64,000 nt of DNA from Alisma plantago-aquatica. Lineage: Eukaryota; Streptophyta; Magnoliopsida; Alismatales; Alismataceae. The notes beneath the pieces were generated by a model. It saw only the letters and a program-made list of their open reading frames with translations, searched no databases and was not told where the DNA came from. The stretch lies in contig OY856410.1 in the NCBI GenBank assembly GCA_963693085.1, positions 564,113,906 through 564,177,905 of the forward strand, given 5' to 3'. Shown in pieces: positions 38,447 to 50,320 of this stretch; positions within the stretch are counted from its first letter, which is position 1; each line of letters opens with the position of its first letter. Position numbers and translations under genes: made by a program.

Positions 38447-39206
38447 ATGGCTACCAATAATAATCACTTTTCATTGTGATCGGTCCTTGAGAAGGACAAT
38501 TTGAATGGGAACAACTTCCACGACTGGTTTAGGACATTGAGAATTGTTCTCGCTCATGAGTAAAAGCTCTATGTCCCATAGATGCTAGAGCTAGATGAGC
38601 CAGCTCCCAACACACCAAAGGCTGACAGAGATGCTTACAAGAAGCATACTGATGACACTATTGATGGTAAATGTCTGATGTTGTTCTCAATGAAATATGA
38701 GTTATAGAGACAACATGAAAACACAGAGGTCATGGAGATGGTGACATATCTCAAAAACATGTACCAGGACCAAGTATGGCAAAAGAGATATGAGGTCTCA
38801 AAGGCATTGTTCAAGTATGTCATGACAGGAGATCCAATAGGTCCTCACACACTCAAGATGATTGGGTATGTGGAGAACCTAACTGGACTGGGTTTCCCCT
38901 AAGCCAAGAGTTGGCTACTGATGTGATACTGTAATTGTTGCCAAGATCATACAATCAGTTCGTGATGAACTACAACATGAACAACTTTGATAGGCCACTT
39001 ATAGAGTTGTTGGGCATGTTGAGGATAGACGAGGCACAAATGAAGAAAGACAAACCCAAATTGGTGATGATGATCAGCAAGAAGAAGAGAAAGTCTAAGG
39101 GCAAAGGAAAAGCTAAGAAAAGTTCTAATGTAAACCAGCAGCCCAAGTCATCTTCAACACTCAAAGCTAAGGTAGGGGTGAATAAGGGAGGAAAATGTCA
39201 CCATTG
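38447..39206 (+). pseudogene. Copia gag (C')
   Basis: ATGGCTACC start; VLEKDNLNGNNFHDWFRTLR, a more complete capsid than in C (it keeps YQDQVWQKRYEVSKALF, deleted in C), then a Lys-rich segment (KKKRKSKGKGKAKK) and the beginning of the zinc knuckle (GGKCHH). Stop codons at several points and a frame change near 38935. Truncated at the knuckle. Confidence 0.87.
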
Positions 39207-39329
39207 ATTTATTCTACTTTCTGAGAAGAGCTTTTTGGACTCCTTACTGAGGCAAGATGCACACTTGAGTTTCCATAGACAGAAGTTCTTCAAATGATTG
39301 AACTTCTCAATTTTGTACTTTGATATCAT
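39207..39329 (-). pseudogene. Gag start of a different, minus-strand copia
   Basis: Minus-strand ATG at 39329 begins MISKYKIEKFN...FCLWKLK, the classic copia Gag N-terminus ('SKFEIEKFNG..FSLWKLKM'). Open to the junction with C' at 39206, then lost. A different subfamily from C. Confidence 0.82.
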
Positions 39330-39353
39330 GGTGGAGATCCGGTGGTAGAACTT

Positions 39354-39365
39354 GCTCTGATACTA
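39354..39365 (-). other. Primer binding site of the minus-strand copia
   Basis: Minus strand TAGTATCAGAGC, one mismatch to the tRNA-iMet complement, between the gag start and the LTR end at 39368 (CCATCA). Confidence 0.78.
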
Positions 39366-39367
39366 CT

Positions 39368-39780
39368 TGATGGGTCATGATGGTGATGGGTTGAACAAGG
39401 CCCAACCAGCTTCTATCGGAGATGTCGAAGTGTGAAATAGAGCAATCCCAATCAAAATGTGCACGACAAAGATCAACGACGAAGCAAGAAAGAAACTCCA
39501 CAGACAATATTTATAGTGGTTCGACAAATTCCCTATGTGGGAACCTACATTCAAACTTGGATCTGTAAAAATTGTTGCAGCAACACTGATAGTTTTGTTG
39601 GACCATAATAGCCTTATTGGTGCCCCTTACTAATTGCAGTCCAAGAAGACTGTGTGTGGTCTTATGCATGATGGTAAATGCACTTGTAGGTGGTCAAAAC
39701 ACATCCCGATAATGTCGAAGTTATATTTTAACATCTTATTCATCAAAGAAACCTTTCTAGAGAGTTTAGGACACTCATTC
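39368..39780 (-). repeat. LTR-like segment of the minus-strand copia
   Basis: Ends (minus strand) in CATCA next to the primer site. A TATAAATA box lies at 39508-39515 on the minus strand. The start is not certain: TGTCCTAAACTCTCTAGAAAGG near 39750-39773 resembles a segment at about 41005-41030, so the full LTR may run to about 41040 with a LINE fragment inside it. Confidence 0.55.
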
Positions 39781-40330
39781 AATACATGTTGTGGATAACT
39801 GTAAAATCTAATATCCTTTCTCCATTTTTGGTGCCATATCTAAAACTACCATGAAGTCTTTCATATCCAACATTGCTACTCTACACATGGCCATTTAAAT
39901 CACTCCCAAAAATGAATTTCCCTAGTATGGGTATTTCTTGCATCCGCTCATCCATGCCATCCCGGAACTCCTTAACTTCTACGAGGACAGCTTAGGGGGC
40001 AGAAGAACTAATAGTATTTAAGATAATTTCCTCATGAACAACCTTGATAGCTATGATTCTATCATCCATGCTTCTAAACTCAACGAATTACAAGTGTTAT
40101 TTTATCATAGACAAAGTCGTCTTTCTTGCCTTCATTATATCTTCTACTTGAATTGAGATGTCCAAGCCATCATTGACTAGCCCAATCCCACTACATTTTC
40201 TTAGCACCATAGCTTTCATGGGTTCACTACCTTTTACCACTGCTTCATTCAAGATTTCAGTACATTTATGGATCCACTCACCTAGTTAATGAAGTGCAAT
40301 GAGTTCGAAGTGGCTGCCATCAATGTCAAC
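39781..40330 (-). pseudogene. LINE (L1-type) endonuclease fragment
   Basis: Minus-strand translation in broken frames gives GLVNDGLDISIQ, DDRIIAIKVV, LNTISSSAP, EFRDGMDERMQEIP, FGSDLNGHV, GYERLHGSFRYG and ILDFTV. This order and these motifs match the apurinic-type endonuclease (EEP) domain at the N-terminus of plant L1 ORF2 (family forms 'VISAYAPQ', 'GGDFNGHVG'). At least two in-frame stops. No reverse transcriptase part follows. Confidence 0.83.
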
Positions 40331-41170
40331 GACCTTTATTAAGTTGGGGATGAAGGTGATGAGTGACATGAACAACAAGGCAATGTAGACGCAAAGTGTG
40401 AGATCAAACAAATCAACGGAATACATACGATTAGTGGCAATGAGAAAAGAAAAGTGAGCAGCCACATAAGCAATATATAGTCGTTCAACTCAAATTAAGG
40501 AGACTACATATACTAGAAGGAAAATCCAATCCCCGTTAAACCTGAAAGCCAACCATGGAAGAAGCAAATGCATGGAGAGGAGTTCTTGGAGGCTTGAAGC
40601 CCAAGAAAAAACCTTTAATTTTTCATTGGATGAGGTATTCAAAATGTGACGTCTCTAGCATAACTTATTATTTGTTGATGTCTCTTCTTGTTTAGAATAA
40701 GATTTGTGGGTTTATTATAAGTATATGACCCATAACCAATGTTCCAACGTGACTGAGACTCATCCAAGACGTGATTATGGTCTTAGTGGACTATATATGC
40801 TCAACAACCTGACCGTTACTTGAGCTGCAAACCAAATACGATCAAATTGGACCATATACAATCTAAACGGGATCATAAAGTTGTTGTTTCTTATTTAGTC
40901 GATATAAGGTCCATGAGGATCGTAAACACTCATTTATCTAACCTTAAATTCTCCTAGAGATGCCAAAATGCATCCCAAAGATGGGGGACACTTGATTTAG
41001 ATATCAGGTTCATCAACAAAGCCTTTCTTGAGAGTTTAAGACACTCGATGAACTACAATTTGCCCTCAAATTGAAAACCATGGAAGTAGAAAAGCACATG
41101 AAATCTTATTCAATGTCATGATCTAAAATAAGAATATAATCTCCTGTACATGCTTGATATGGAAAAAACT
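40331..41170. other. Unassigned stretch between LINE and copia fragments
   Basis: No gene recognised. The segment near 41005-41030 is similar to 39750-39773 and might be LTR. A purine-rich minus-strand patch (TTTGAGGGCAAATTG, about 41060) could be a degraded polypurine tract for the RNase H fragment to its right. Confidence 0.4.
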
Positions 41171-41500
41171 CTGGTAAAAAGAAGACCATCTAATACTAAG
41201 CAACGCTGAAAATTACCTAACAGAAGAGTCGCCTTCAACATGTTAGTTGCATTCCCAGATGTACCAATCTACTTTGTTTGGATATTTCCTTGATTTGTGT
41301 CTTCTCTAATGAAGTAGTACTTGACATCAATGTGATTTGTTCTCTCATGGAACATTTGATCTTTGTTGAGATGTATGGAACTCTGAACATTATAATGAAT
41401 GATGACTTATTCTTAATCCATACCCAATTGGTTCATTAAACCCTAGAGAAATTAAGCCTCCTTCACAATTTTCGTTGTCAACATGTCCCCTACTTTTGTA
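41171..41500 (-). pseudogene. Copia RNase H tail (minus strand)
   Basis: SSIHLNKDQMFHERTNHIDVKYYFIRE is near-canonical for copia RNase H ('SAIHLSKDQMFHERTKHIDVRYHFIRE'), followed by ATNMLKATLL (family form ADMLTKALP). In-frame stops upstream. It is oriented like the gag at 39207-39329, so the minus-strand copia also shows pol-LTR-gag order. Confidence 0.82.
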
Positions 41501-41880
41501 ATGGATATAAAACTACTACTTTGTCAGCTGTCTTTCTAACTACACTTTTTTCCTATAACAACGTGATTTTAATATCAAAGTTTGGTGCAAAGTTTATTTA
41601 TATAATGATAATTATAAGTTATTTGGGCATATTCATTATTAGATACTGAATTTAAAGCAACCAACTGTGTAATGGCGTGTGTGTCATGCACATTACCTTA
41701 GAATATATAAAAAGATTACATATGAGTGTGCCATGACTGTTTCAAATCATACTTAGGAACATACCTAAACTTACGTACCAAACATCCTAGTGGATATGGG
41801 CATTAGTGTCATCTTCAATGTAGAAGAGATTTACCCATATCACAGTAGTTTGAGCCACATCCACGTCATTATCAATAGCT
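41501..41880. other. No gene seen
   Basis: AT-rich sequence between oppositely oriented copia fragments; may hold the decayed 5' LTR/leader of element F, but no PBS was found. Confidence 0.35.
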
Positions 41881-42534
41881 CGTGCAAGGTCATTGACAAA
41901 GAAATAAGGAACCTATAATTGTTACTAGGTTCATGTTCTACACCACTACTGAAGAAATATGGGATGCAGTCATGAAACATTATTCTTAGGAAAAGAATGC
42001 TCTTTGTCAGTTCATGATATATGATCACTTGTTTGCATAACAATAGGAAGACAACCCTTTGGAAGAGTACTTTGTGGTGATCCAAGCTATTGCTCAAGAC
42101 CTGAGTTTTTATCATCCAATGACAATCTGAGAACAGGTCAGAGATACATATGATTTAGTCACAACAAAGTTCTAATGTGGCCTGAGTTCTTCATTCAGTT
42201 CAACCCGTAGTGTTATCTTGGCTTCTGACAAACCTCCCAGCTTGGAGGAAGCTTATTCACAAATTATGCAGTACAACTTTGAGCCAGTTGATTCGACAGT
42301 TGTTCCTTCTCTTAGGAGAATCTCATGCATCTATAGTTGTTGTAGTTAGGGGGGCGTACAAGTACAGGCTGAGAAGGAGGCACACGACCTAAGTGCACTT
42401 TTTTTGGTCGTATGGGACTCACTATGGAGAATTGTTGGAAGAAGCATGGTAGACCTTTTGTGCCACCAGTGGGGACAACCAACTTTATTGGTAGTATTGT
42501 GTCCTATGAGCCTCATGCTTCTAGTTTTGGCATC
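41881..42534 (+). pseudogene. Copia F gag, first part
   Basis: Plus-strand copia Gag in broken frames: TTTEEIWDAVMKHYS, DNPLEEYFVVIQAI, DKPPSLEEAYSQI, then a zinc knuckle with its second Cys and its His changed (CTFFGRMGLTMENCWKKHGRP; family form CxxCGRxGHxxxxCWKKHG). Interrupted by a foldback element at 42535. Frameshifts and stops throughout. Confidence 0.82.
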
Positions 42535-42664
42535 TGTGATGTTCCTGGATTTTCTAAAACTTAACCTAATGTGGGATGTTTAAATTGGGATTCTCATTGA
42601 GGTGAGGGTTTCAATTTGGACATCACACATCAGATTAAGTTTTAGAAAATCCGGGGATGTCACA
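42535..42664. mobile_element. Foldback/MITE-like element inside copia F gag
   Basis: 130 bp with 44-bp terminal inverted repeats (42535-42578 and 42621-42664) that match at 37 of 44 positions and share ATTTTCTAAAACTTAA. It splits the F gag frame (…SFGICD before, ITLTKEEYD after). A clear target duplication is not visible (CATC/CATC with a one-base offset). Confidence 0.75.
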
Positions 42665-42850
42665 ACATCACTCTTACCAAGGAGGAATATGATAGATTCA
42701 TTAACGCTACCAGACACCTGAGCACGGGCTCCTCTTCTTCAGCCAACTTGGCATCTACTATTCTTAATTGAGGAACTTCCTTACTAGCTTCTAGTTCATC
42801 TCCTTCATGGGTGGCTGACTCTAGAGCTTTAGAGCATACGACTAGGCCTA
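42665..42850 (+). pseudogene. Copia F gag end and protease start
   Basis: ITLTKEEYDRFI, Ser-rich spacer, then WVADSRALEHTT, the aspartic-protease site with DSG changed to DSR (family form WIxDSGATDHMT). The frame ends at about 42850 where unrelated DNA begins. Confidence 0.78.
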
Positions 42851-43039
42851 TAAATGGATATTTGGAATCGACACATTCGATTCAGATGATAGTCTAAAAT
42901 TTGAAAATCAAATCTGACATCTGCATTATCTAGATCAGAATTAGGATATCAAATTTTAGATTCGAAAATTTGGATAGGATATCAGATATGGTTGTATCCG
43001 CTCCAAAACAATCCAAACATGAAATATATATAAATATAT
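42851..43039. other. Junction DNA with 'GATATC' words
   Basis: No gene. GGATATCAGATATGGTTGTA (about 42978-42997) has a near match on the opposite strand at about 50430-50460, so these may be the two ends of the block inserted into F. Confidence 0.4.
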
Positions 43040-43235
43040 TATTAAATATTACAGAGGAACTGGGAATTGCTTATTGAGTAATTAAACCAGTGTACAATGT
43101 AGTCTTTTATATAACATAAGAGAATACAGACTAAAGCAGGGATGAGAAATATGGGACTAAACTACTTAAGTAAAAAAAATAAGTGAGGCACATGCTATGC
43201 ACATGACACTCAACACAACACAATATATCTCTATA
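43040..43235 (-). repeat. Probable 3' LTR of copia G
   Basis: Directly downstream (minus strand) of RNase H and a GAGGGGGAG polypurine tract (43236-43244). Contains TATATAAAAG on the minus strand (about 43107-43116). Ends are not sharp: the expected TG start reads TATAG. Confidence 0.6.
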
Positions 43236-43242
43236 CTCCCCC

Positions 43243-46200
43243 TCAAGTTGGAGCGTAGATGTCGAACATGCCCAGCTTGTCAACTAGAGTCTGAAAATGA
43301 GCTTTAGGAAGTATTTTGGTGAAGATGTCCGCAACTTGCTTTTCAGTGCTGAGATATGGAGTGCAAATCCACCCAGAAAAAAATGTTTCTCGAACAAAGT
43401 GACAATCGACATCAATATGTTTTGTCCACTCATGAAAAATGGGGTTGCTTGCAATAAAAATGGAGGTTTTGTTATCACAAAACATCGGTATAGGGAAGGA
43501 ATAGGATATATCAAACTCCTGGAGAAGACTCTGGACCCACAAAAGTTCGCATGCAGTATAAGCCATAGCTCGATATTCTGCCTCAACACTGGATCTGGCA
43601 ACAACAATCTACTTTTTGCTTCGCCAGGTAATAAGATTTCTGCCTACAAACATACAATATCCTGAGGTTGACTTGCGATCCAAACGACTTCCTACATAGT
43701 CAGAGTCTGAGAAGCTAGATAGATTGCAGTGCTCGTGCTTCTTATACAACAAGTATTTTCCTGGAGAGCTTTTAAGATACCGCAAAATGTGACATATATA
43801 GCATCCCAATGACACTGCCGGGGTTTATTGAGAGACCTATTGATAAATCCAACGGCAATAGTGAGGTCAACTCTTGTGACTGTCAGATAGATAAGTTTGC
43901 TTACTAGCCTTCTGAATTGGTGATGATCAGCATAAGGAGCAGTGTTTTCTTCGTCCCAATTCATATTTGGGTCAAGGGGAGTGTTGGTTGGTTTAGGGCC
44001 TAGCATACCAATTTTTTGTAAGAGATCAAGTACATATTTTCTTTGAGGAAGACATAGCCCTACAGATGGTTTGGAAACCTCGATGCCTAAGAAACACCTC
44101 AGTTTTCCAAGGTCTTTAGTGACAAAGTGTTTTTCTAAGTAAGTTTTAGTTGTCTGTGTATCCACAGTATCACTGCCAGATAAAATAATGTTGTCAACAT
44201 AGACAATAAGAATGACAAGTCCAACCACTATTTAGCAGATAAAAACTGAATTATCAGAGTGAGCGACGGAAGCCAAAAGTGACTAAGATCTGACTGAGCT
44301 TCTCAAACCAAGCCCGTGGGCTCTGTTTGAGACCGTAGATGGCCTTTTTCAGTTTACAAACTTTGGAAGCAGACTCCCCCTGAGCAAGAAAATTGGGTGG
44401 TTGATCCATGTATACTTCCTCCTATAGATCTCCATAAAGAAATGCATTTTTAACATCCAACTGAAAAAGAGACCAATTTTTATTAACCGCAAAAGAAATC
44501 AGGATTTGAACAGAATTTAATCGAGCAACAGGAGAGAAGGTCTCAAAATAGTCAACACCATAAGTCTGTGTGTAGCCTTTAGTAACAAGACGAGCTTTCA
44601 GACATTCAATTGTACCATCAGGTTGATACTTGATGGTGAAGACCCAGCGGCAACCAACAATAGAACATCAAGGAGGGCGATTCACAAGTTCTCATGTCTT
44701 GCGATCACAGAGCGCCTGCATTTCCTGGTCCATTGCCTATTTCCATGCAAGAATAACTAGATCGGATGTGTCGTGCAGGAGCGAACACCTTTGCACAAAC
44801 TGATAGGAAGGTGCAAGTCAAAAGTTACCTTAGTGTTTGTTTGATCATCCACAGACGGAGGAATTGGTTGTAAAGGGACCATGGAAGGAGCGCTTGTCTT
44901 TGGCCGATGTTTGTACACTTGGAAAGGGAGAACTACAGGTTGTTCAGAAGAAGGCAAGTCCTCCACGATAACTGGTAGAGGCATGGGTGCTAACATATCA
45001 TTGGATAGTTTAGCTCCATCATCAGAGAAGTAGGGCATATGCTCAAAAAAATATCACATCCGCACTGACAAACCATTGTTTGAGAATCAGATCAAAACAA
45101 CAGTAACCTTTCTGGGTTCTCGAGTATCCCAAAAAAATGCATTTAGTGGAGCAAGGGTCAAGTTTCGTCATTCCTAGGCATAATTTTTTAACAAAACAAG
45201 TACATCCAAAAATGCGAGGAGGAACAGAAAAGAGAGGTACATCAGGAAACAAAATGGAGTAAGGAACACTATTCTATAAGACAGAAGAGGGCATACAATT
45301 TATAAGATAGCATGCCGTAGAGACTATTTCAAGTCAAAAACAGTGAGGGACTTTATAATGAATAAGAAGGGTGCGAGCAACCTCTAGTAAGTGGTGATTT
45401 TTCTTTTCAGCAACACCATTTGTTGTGGTGTATAGGGGAAAGTGGTTTGATGAATAGTGCCACGATCGGAACAAAAAGATGTGACAAACTTTTGTATAAA
45501 TCTAGGGCATTATCGGTGTGAAAAAGTTTAATGGTTTTATTGAACTGGGTCTATATTTCAGAAAAGAGGATACATATATTGTCCAAAACAGTGCTCCGAT
45601 CTTTGAGAAAAAACAACCAAGTAGTGCGATAATAATCATCAATAAAATTCAGAAAATATCTTAACCCCAGATTGACTCAGAATAGAACATGGACCCCAAA
45701 TGTCCGCATGCACAATATCAAAAATTGCCTTAGAATCAATATTCTTTTTAGCAGGAAAAACAGACCGTGTTTGTTTGCCCAAAACACAAGATTGACAAGA
45801 AAATTTATTTTTAGATAATGCAGGAAATAAATGCTTTAATTTCTTAGCAGACGGATGACCCAACCATAAGTGTCACTGAACTGACGTAGACAGAAGTGCA
45901 GAAGTTGTAGGTAGTCCATCCAAATAGTATATTCCATCTGGCCCTTCATGGCCCGAGCCAATCCTCATCTTTATGCGGAGATCCTTCGAAACACAACCAG
46001 AGGGATCAAATTTAATGGAGCACTGAAGTTGTTTCACAGTTTTACTAACAGATAATAAATTTACAGGAAATTGTAATATGTATAAAATAGATTGGAGATG
46101 TAGCTTTTGAGATAGAGGAACAATACCATTATCATGAACAGGAGTCTTAGAGTCATTTGCAACAATGACAAATGGAATATTAGACTTTTTAGTAAGAGAA

Positions 46201-46611
46201 GAAAATAATCAGATGTCACCAGCCATATGTCTACACCAGAATCTATGCATCATTTTTTGTTACCAACAGAAGGAGAGGCAAGCATGGCGGAGGAACTAGT
46301 AGCAGAGGTAGATGGCAGCTGAGTCATGCGCTCCTGAAAAAACTTCTCGAACTCAAAGCAAAGCCAATCAGTATTTTGCGGAGCAGCCAGTTGGTCAGAT
46401 GCAACATCAATGGTAGTGTCGGCAGAGGCCTGATTAGCCCAGGATGGCTTTCCGTGCTTGATCCAACACCTATCTTCATTGTGATTATCATGACCACACT
46501 AGTTACATCTCGAAGGGTAGGCAAAGGGTCACTTGATAGAATCTGATCGACCACGTTGGAGAAGGAATCATGAAGGGCAATAATATCCAATTTACAACAC
46601 ATGAATAACAT
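43243..46611 (-). pseudogene. Copia G Gag-Pol polyprotein, nearly complete but broken
   Basis: Minus-strand domains in order: gag tail with CCHC knuckle (CGHDNHNEDRC, about 46500-46450); protease site CIDSGVD (about 46240); GAG-pre-integrase (LGHPSAKKL, 45863 down); integrase with FIDDYYRTTWLFFLKDRS and HTDNALDL and a TPQQ region; post-integrase GYSRTQKGY (45130); reverse transcriptase ([44 protein letters not shown] with YVDN for YVDD); RNase H (MAYTACELLWVQ, HEWTKHIDVDCHFVRE) to 43243. Several stops and frameshifts. The gag N-terminus and 5' LTR are missing at 46612. Confidence 0.88.
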
Positions 46612-48367
46612 AGTAACTTAAACTCATATCAGTTGTATGTCGAGTTACACGTTGATTCTCCTACAATATTGAGTTGATATGGTTGACACTTGACATATTT
46701 ATCCCATGCCATGTACATTATGTAAGGTTGGTTGTATGAAGTTGTGTTACTCATACACCTCATGTACAATACTATATAAGTGTATAATTCTCGTTTGTAT
46801 TATGCAATCAAACACGATAATTTTGAAATTTTACAATATTATGTCTCTATATGCATCATTTTAGATTTTGAAAGAAACTATACACCATGGCTTTCAGTTG
46901 CTCTTCTTCAATATGTGACCTCGGCAATGAACTTCATGATTGTGAAGGAAGTTAGGCACCTTCACTATTGTGACACCTTTTCTCCACTGTCATTTGTTAC
47001 CAAATGATCTTGATATGCAGTTGTGAATATCTTCATGGATTATTCACAATAGTGGGATAAAATAAAATCCATTATTACCATGCTCACTATATGCATGTCG
47101 TGGGGATGTGATAATATAAAAGTGTAGTTACCATGTCAACCATGTCCTTATTGTGAAATAATGTATCAAGTGCCAAATATAAACAAATATAAGACTAGAA
47201 AATTACAAAATCTGTACTTTTTTACAATATTTGTTTGTTGTGTTGTGAAGTAGTACATTTTCTTTGTATGATAAATACTAGTCTTAAGAACATATGTATG
47301 CTAATTAGCTTATTACTATTTTTTTGAGGTAATTATCTTACTACTAAATATGATAGCAAATTATACTTATATTTAGAGGATTATTTCAGTATTATTATTA
47401 TGAATATAATGTTTATTATGAGATAATATTGTAGATCTAAGAACACATACAATTAGGAAGACATAAAAAAGCAGATTCAGGGAACTTTGCAAATTTAAGG
47501 CATTTTAGGATGAATTTACATTTTAATTGAGTTAGATGAGGATAGTTCAAAATGTCGATGACATTGGCAGAATTTCACCAATTTTTTCTGTGTCCCTGGC
47601 AATCAGACATCGAAATCGACTATCAAAACTCTTGAAACACGCAGATAATCAATATTTTTTTACTTTTTCATTTACTAAGTAGTACTTAGAGCATTTTTTT
47701 GTGCATAGTTTTGAGTCTTTAAGTCTATATATTATGCTTGCAAACTAAATGACTTAATTCATCGATTTCACTATTGAAAATTGACATCAAAATTCACCAT
47801 CGAAATGCCCAACAAAACATTTCAGGGTCATTCACTCACAAATGACAAGACTCCACCCCCCACATATCCAATATGAAATATTATTACATATTTGAGTAGA
47901 TCTACACTAGTAGACCATTCTAGTAAAATTTCATAAATTAATTCGTTAATTTTGCCGTCAAATCGTGAGGAGAACATTTATCAAAATTTGGCAATTTTTT
48001 TGTTTCCGTGGCCATCGAAACGACATCAAAATTGGACATTTCTTCAGTGGATGAGGTGTAAATGAGAGAAATGGCAGAAGATATAAAGACATACCTTGGA
48101 TTAGGCTTATTTGAGGCCTATTTGTCAAAATCCCCTTGCTTTGCCATTTCCTCCTCTCAAACAACAAAAACACACTCAAACACGTAAAAATCGGTATATT
48201 TGTCGGTATACCAATAATTTAATGGAAATTTGGAGGTATTTGGTGATATTTGGTGGTATTTGGAGAAATTTGACGGTATTTGGTGGTATATTGATATCTG
48301 CAATCCTATCGATACACTCGCAACATCTCGTAACCGATTGTGTCGAAATTAAATTTCCAGCGAAATT
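46612..48367. other. 1.75 kb of unexplained DNA between copia G and copia H
   Basis: No coding similarity on either strand. The right part (47560-48367) contains scattered ATCGAAA/TTTCGA words and a run of GGTATTTGGTGATATTTGG-like units (48225-48290). The right edge cuts the reverse transcriptase of H. A TATATAAG near 46770-46780 might be an LTR promoter. Could be a non-autonomous DNA transposon; termini not identified. Confidence 0.4.
48225..48290. repeat. Imperfect short tandem repeat (TTTGGNGGTA)
   Basis: Six to seven degenerate units of about 10-11 bp of the form ATTTGGAGGT / ATTTGGTGGT. Confidence 0.7.
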
Positions 48368-50320
48368 TCACCTGTTTTGACGATATTTCATTCCTTGCTG
48401 TAGATCACCATATAGGAAGGCATTTTTGACATCAAGCTGAAATAATGGCCAATCAAAGTTGGTTGTCAGAGAAATGATAATCCTCACATAATTAAGACGA
48501 GCCACATGTGAGAAGGTTTCAAAGAAATCAACCCCATATGTTTGAGTGTATCCTTTTGTCAGTAATATAGCTTTCAATCGCTCTACTGAACCATGTGGAT
48601 TATGTTTGACTATAACGACCCACCTACAACCCACAAAATTTTTATCTGAGGGTAAAATAGTTAGTTCCCATATATCATATTGTATAAGCACAAACATTTC
48701 ATAATTCATAGCCTGTAACCACCCAATGTCCTTCATGGCATCCGTATGGTTCTTTGGAATTATCACATAATCAATCCAAAGAGAAAAGGAGTGAGTGTGC
48801 TTAGATAAATTGGATAGACAAAAAACAACCGCAATTGGATGGCAAATAGTACAAGAGAGAATACCTTTGCAAACAATAATGGAAACATTGAGATCAGATG
48901 AATCTTCAGGATTCTCTTGAGCAGAGGAGGATGGGGAAGGCTCATGGACTGGAGTCGCTTCCTCATCATGTTCTTGTCTTCCTCGTCTGTGATACACATG
49001 TGAGTATTGTTGAGTTAAAGGCATGACTCCAAATGGTTCTTCCTAAATTATAGTATCCTCAAGAATAGTAGGTAGCACTCTCTCATTGATTTGTGATGGT
49101 GACACTCCCTCATTTATTTGTAATGGTGGCACTCCATCACTCTCAAACAATTGCTACCCCTTACTATGAACATTTGAGAAATATGGAGTTGACTTGTGGA
49201 AGGTGACATCCCTAGAAACAAACATACGATGAAGACTAGGACAATAACACTTGTAACCCTTACTAGTGCTAGAGTAATCAAGAAAAAGAGTCTTAATAGA
49301 CCTGAGAGATAATTTGTCATCTTTGGGATCAAAATTGTGAACGAGGTACAACCAAGCACCCTAAGGGGAACAAGGAAAGGTTGATCATTAGGGCGCAAAA
49401 TAGAGAAGGGAGTGCGTCCTTGGAGAACATAAGAGGGATGCTTATTATTAATAAAACAAGTAGTGAGTAAAGCGTCAAACTTCTCTTAGGAACATTGGAT
49501 TGAAACATAATCATCTTGGCAGATATCAAGAAGATGGCAATTTTTCCTCTCAGCCACCCCATTTTGTTGTGGAGTGTGAGGACACGACGTACAATGTACC
49601 ATTCAAAGAGAACTACACAAATCAGCCATAGAATGTTGAACATATTCTAAGGCATTATCAGACTGAAGAATTTTAATATTGCAATCAAATTGGACCTTTA
49701 TTTCTAGATGAAAATGTTTAACAATGTATAACACACACTCTCTACTCTTCAACAAATATATCCATGTCATATGAGAAAAATCATCCACCAGAGTAATAAT
49801 ATATAGAAAACCATTATAGCTACTTTCCTTTACATGATCCCATACATCACTGTGGACTAAATCAAAGGGGCGAAGGGCCCTTTTATTGACACAACTAGGG
49901 TAAGACATCCTATGATGTTTCCCCAATTGACATAATTGACACTCTAATGAAAACACATGTGATAACATAGGTTCTAACTTTCGCAAACTCTCCAAATAAG
50001 GATGGCCATATTTGTAGTTCCACAGTAAGGGAGAACCGCTCAAAAGGATAGCAGGAGCTGGAGCAACATGTACTTGATGAGGTAGACTTGCACCATGAAA
50101 GAGGTAGAGATCACCTTTTCTAGCCCCCCCCACCAACCGTCCTCATACTCTTGAAATCATGTAATACAAAACAAGAAGGAACAAATGTCAGTGTACATTT
50201 CACAATATCAATCGATTTTGCAATAGAAAGAAGATTGAATAGAAATGCAGGCACATAATGTATAGATCTAAGGTCTATATTAGGAGTCAGAGAACAAATC
50301 CACTGGCTAACACTCTCCAC
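48368..50320 (-). pseudogene. Copia H Pol fragment: protease tail, integrase, RT start
   Basis: Minus strand, in order: post-protease segment (VPAFLFNLLSIAK, 50320 down); GAG-pre-integrase (LWNYKYGHPYLESLRKL); integrase with HSDVWDHV, IITLVDDFSHMTWIYL, LQSDNALEY and a TPQQNG region reached after a frameshift near 49610; DYSSTSKGYKCY (49280); reverse transcriptase N-terminus ([33 protein letters not shown]) ending abruptly at about 48390. The rest of RT, RNase H and LTRs are absent. A different copy from G, though the RT segments are similar. Confidence 0.87.

Larger units (their letters stand above)
37075..39206 (+). mobile_element. Second copia internal region C' (truncated)
   Basis: PBS, leader and gag of the same family as C, starting directly at the LTR end. 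Stops abruptly inside the gag zinc knuckle at about 39206, where a minus-strand copia gag begins. No pol or 3' LTR remains. Confidence 0.85.
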
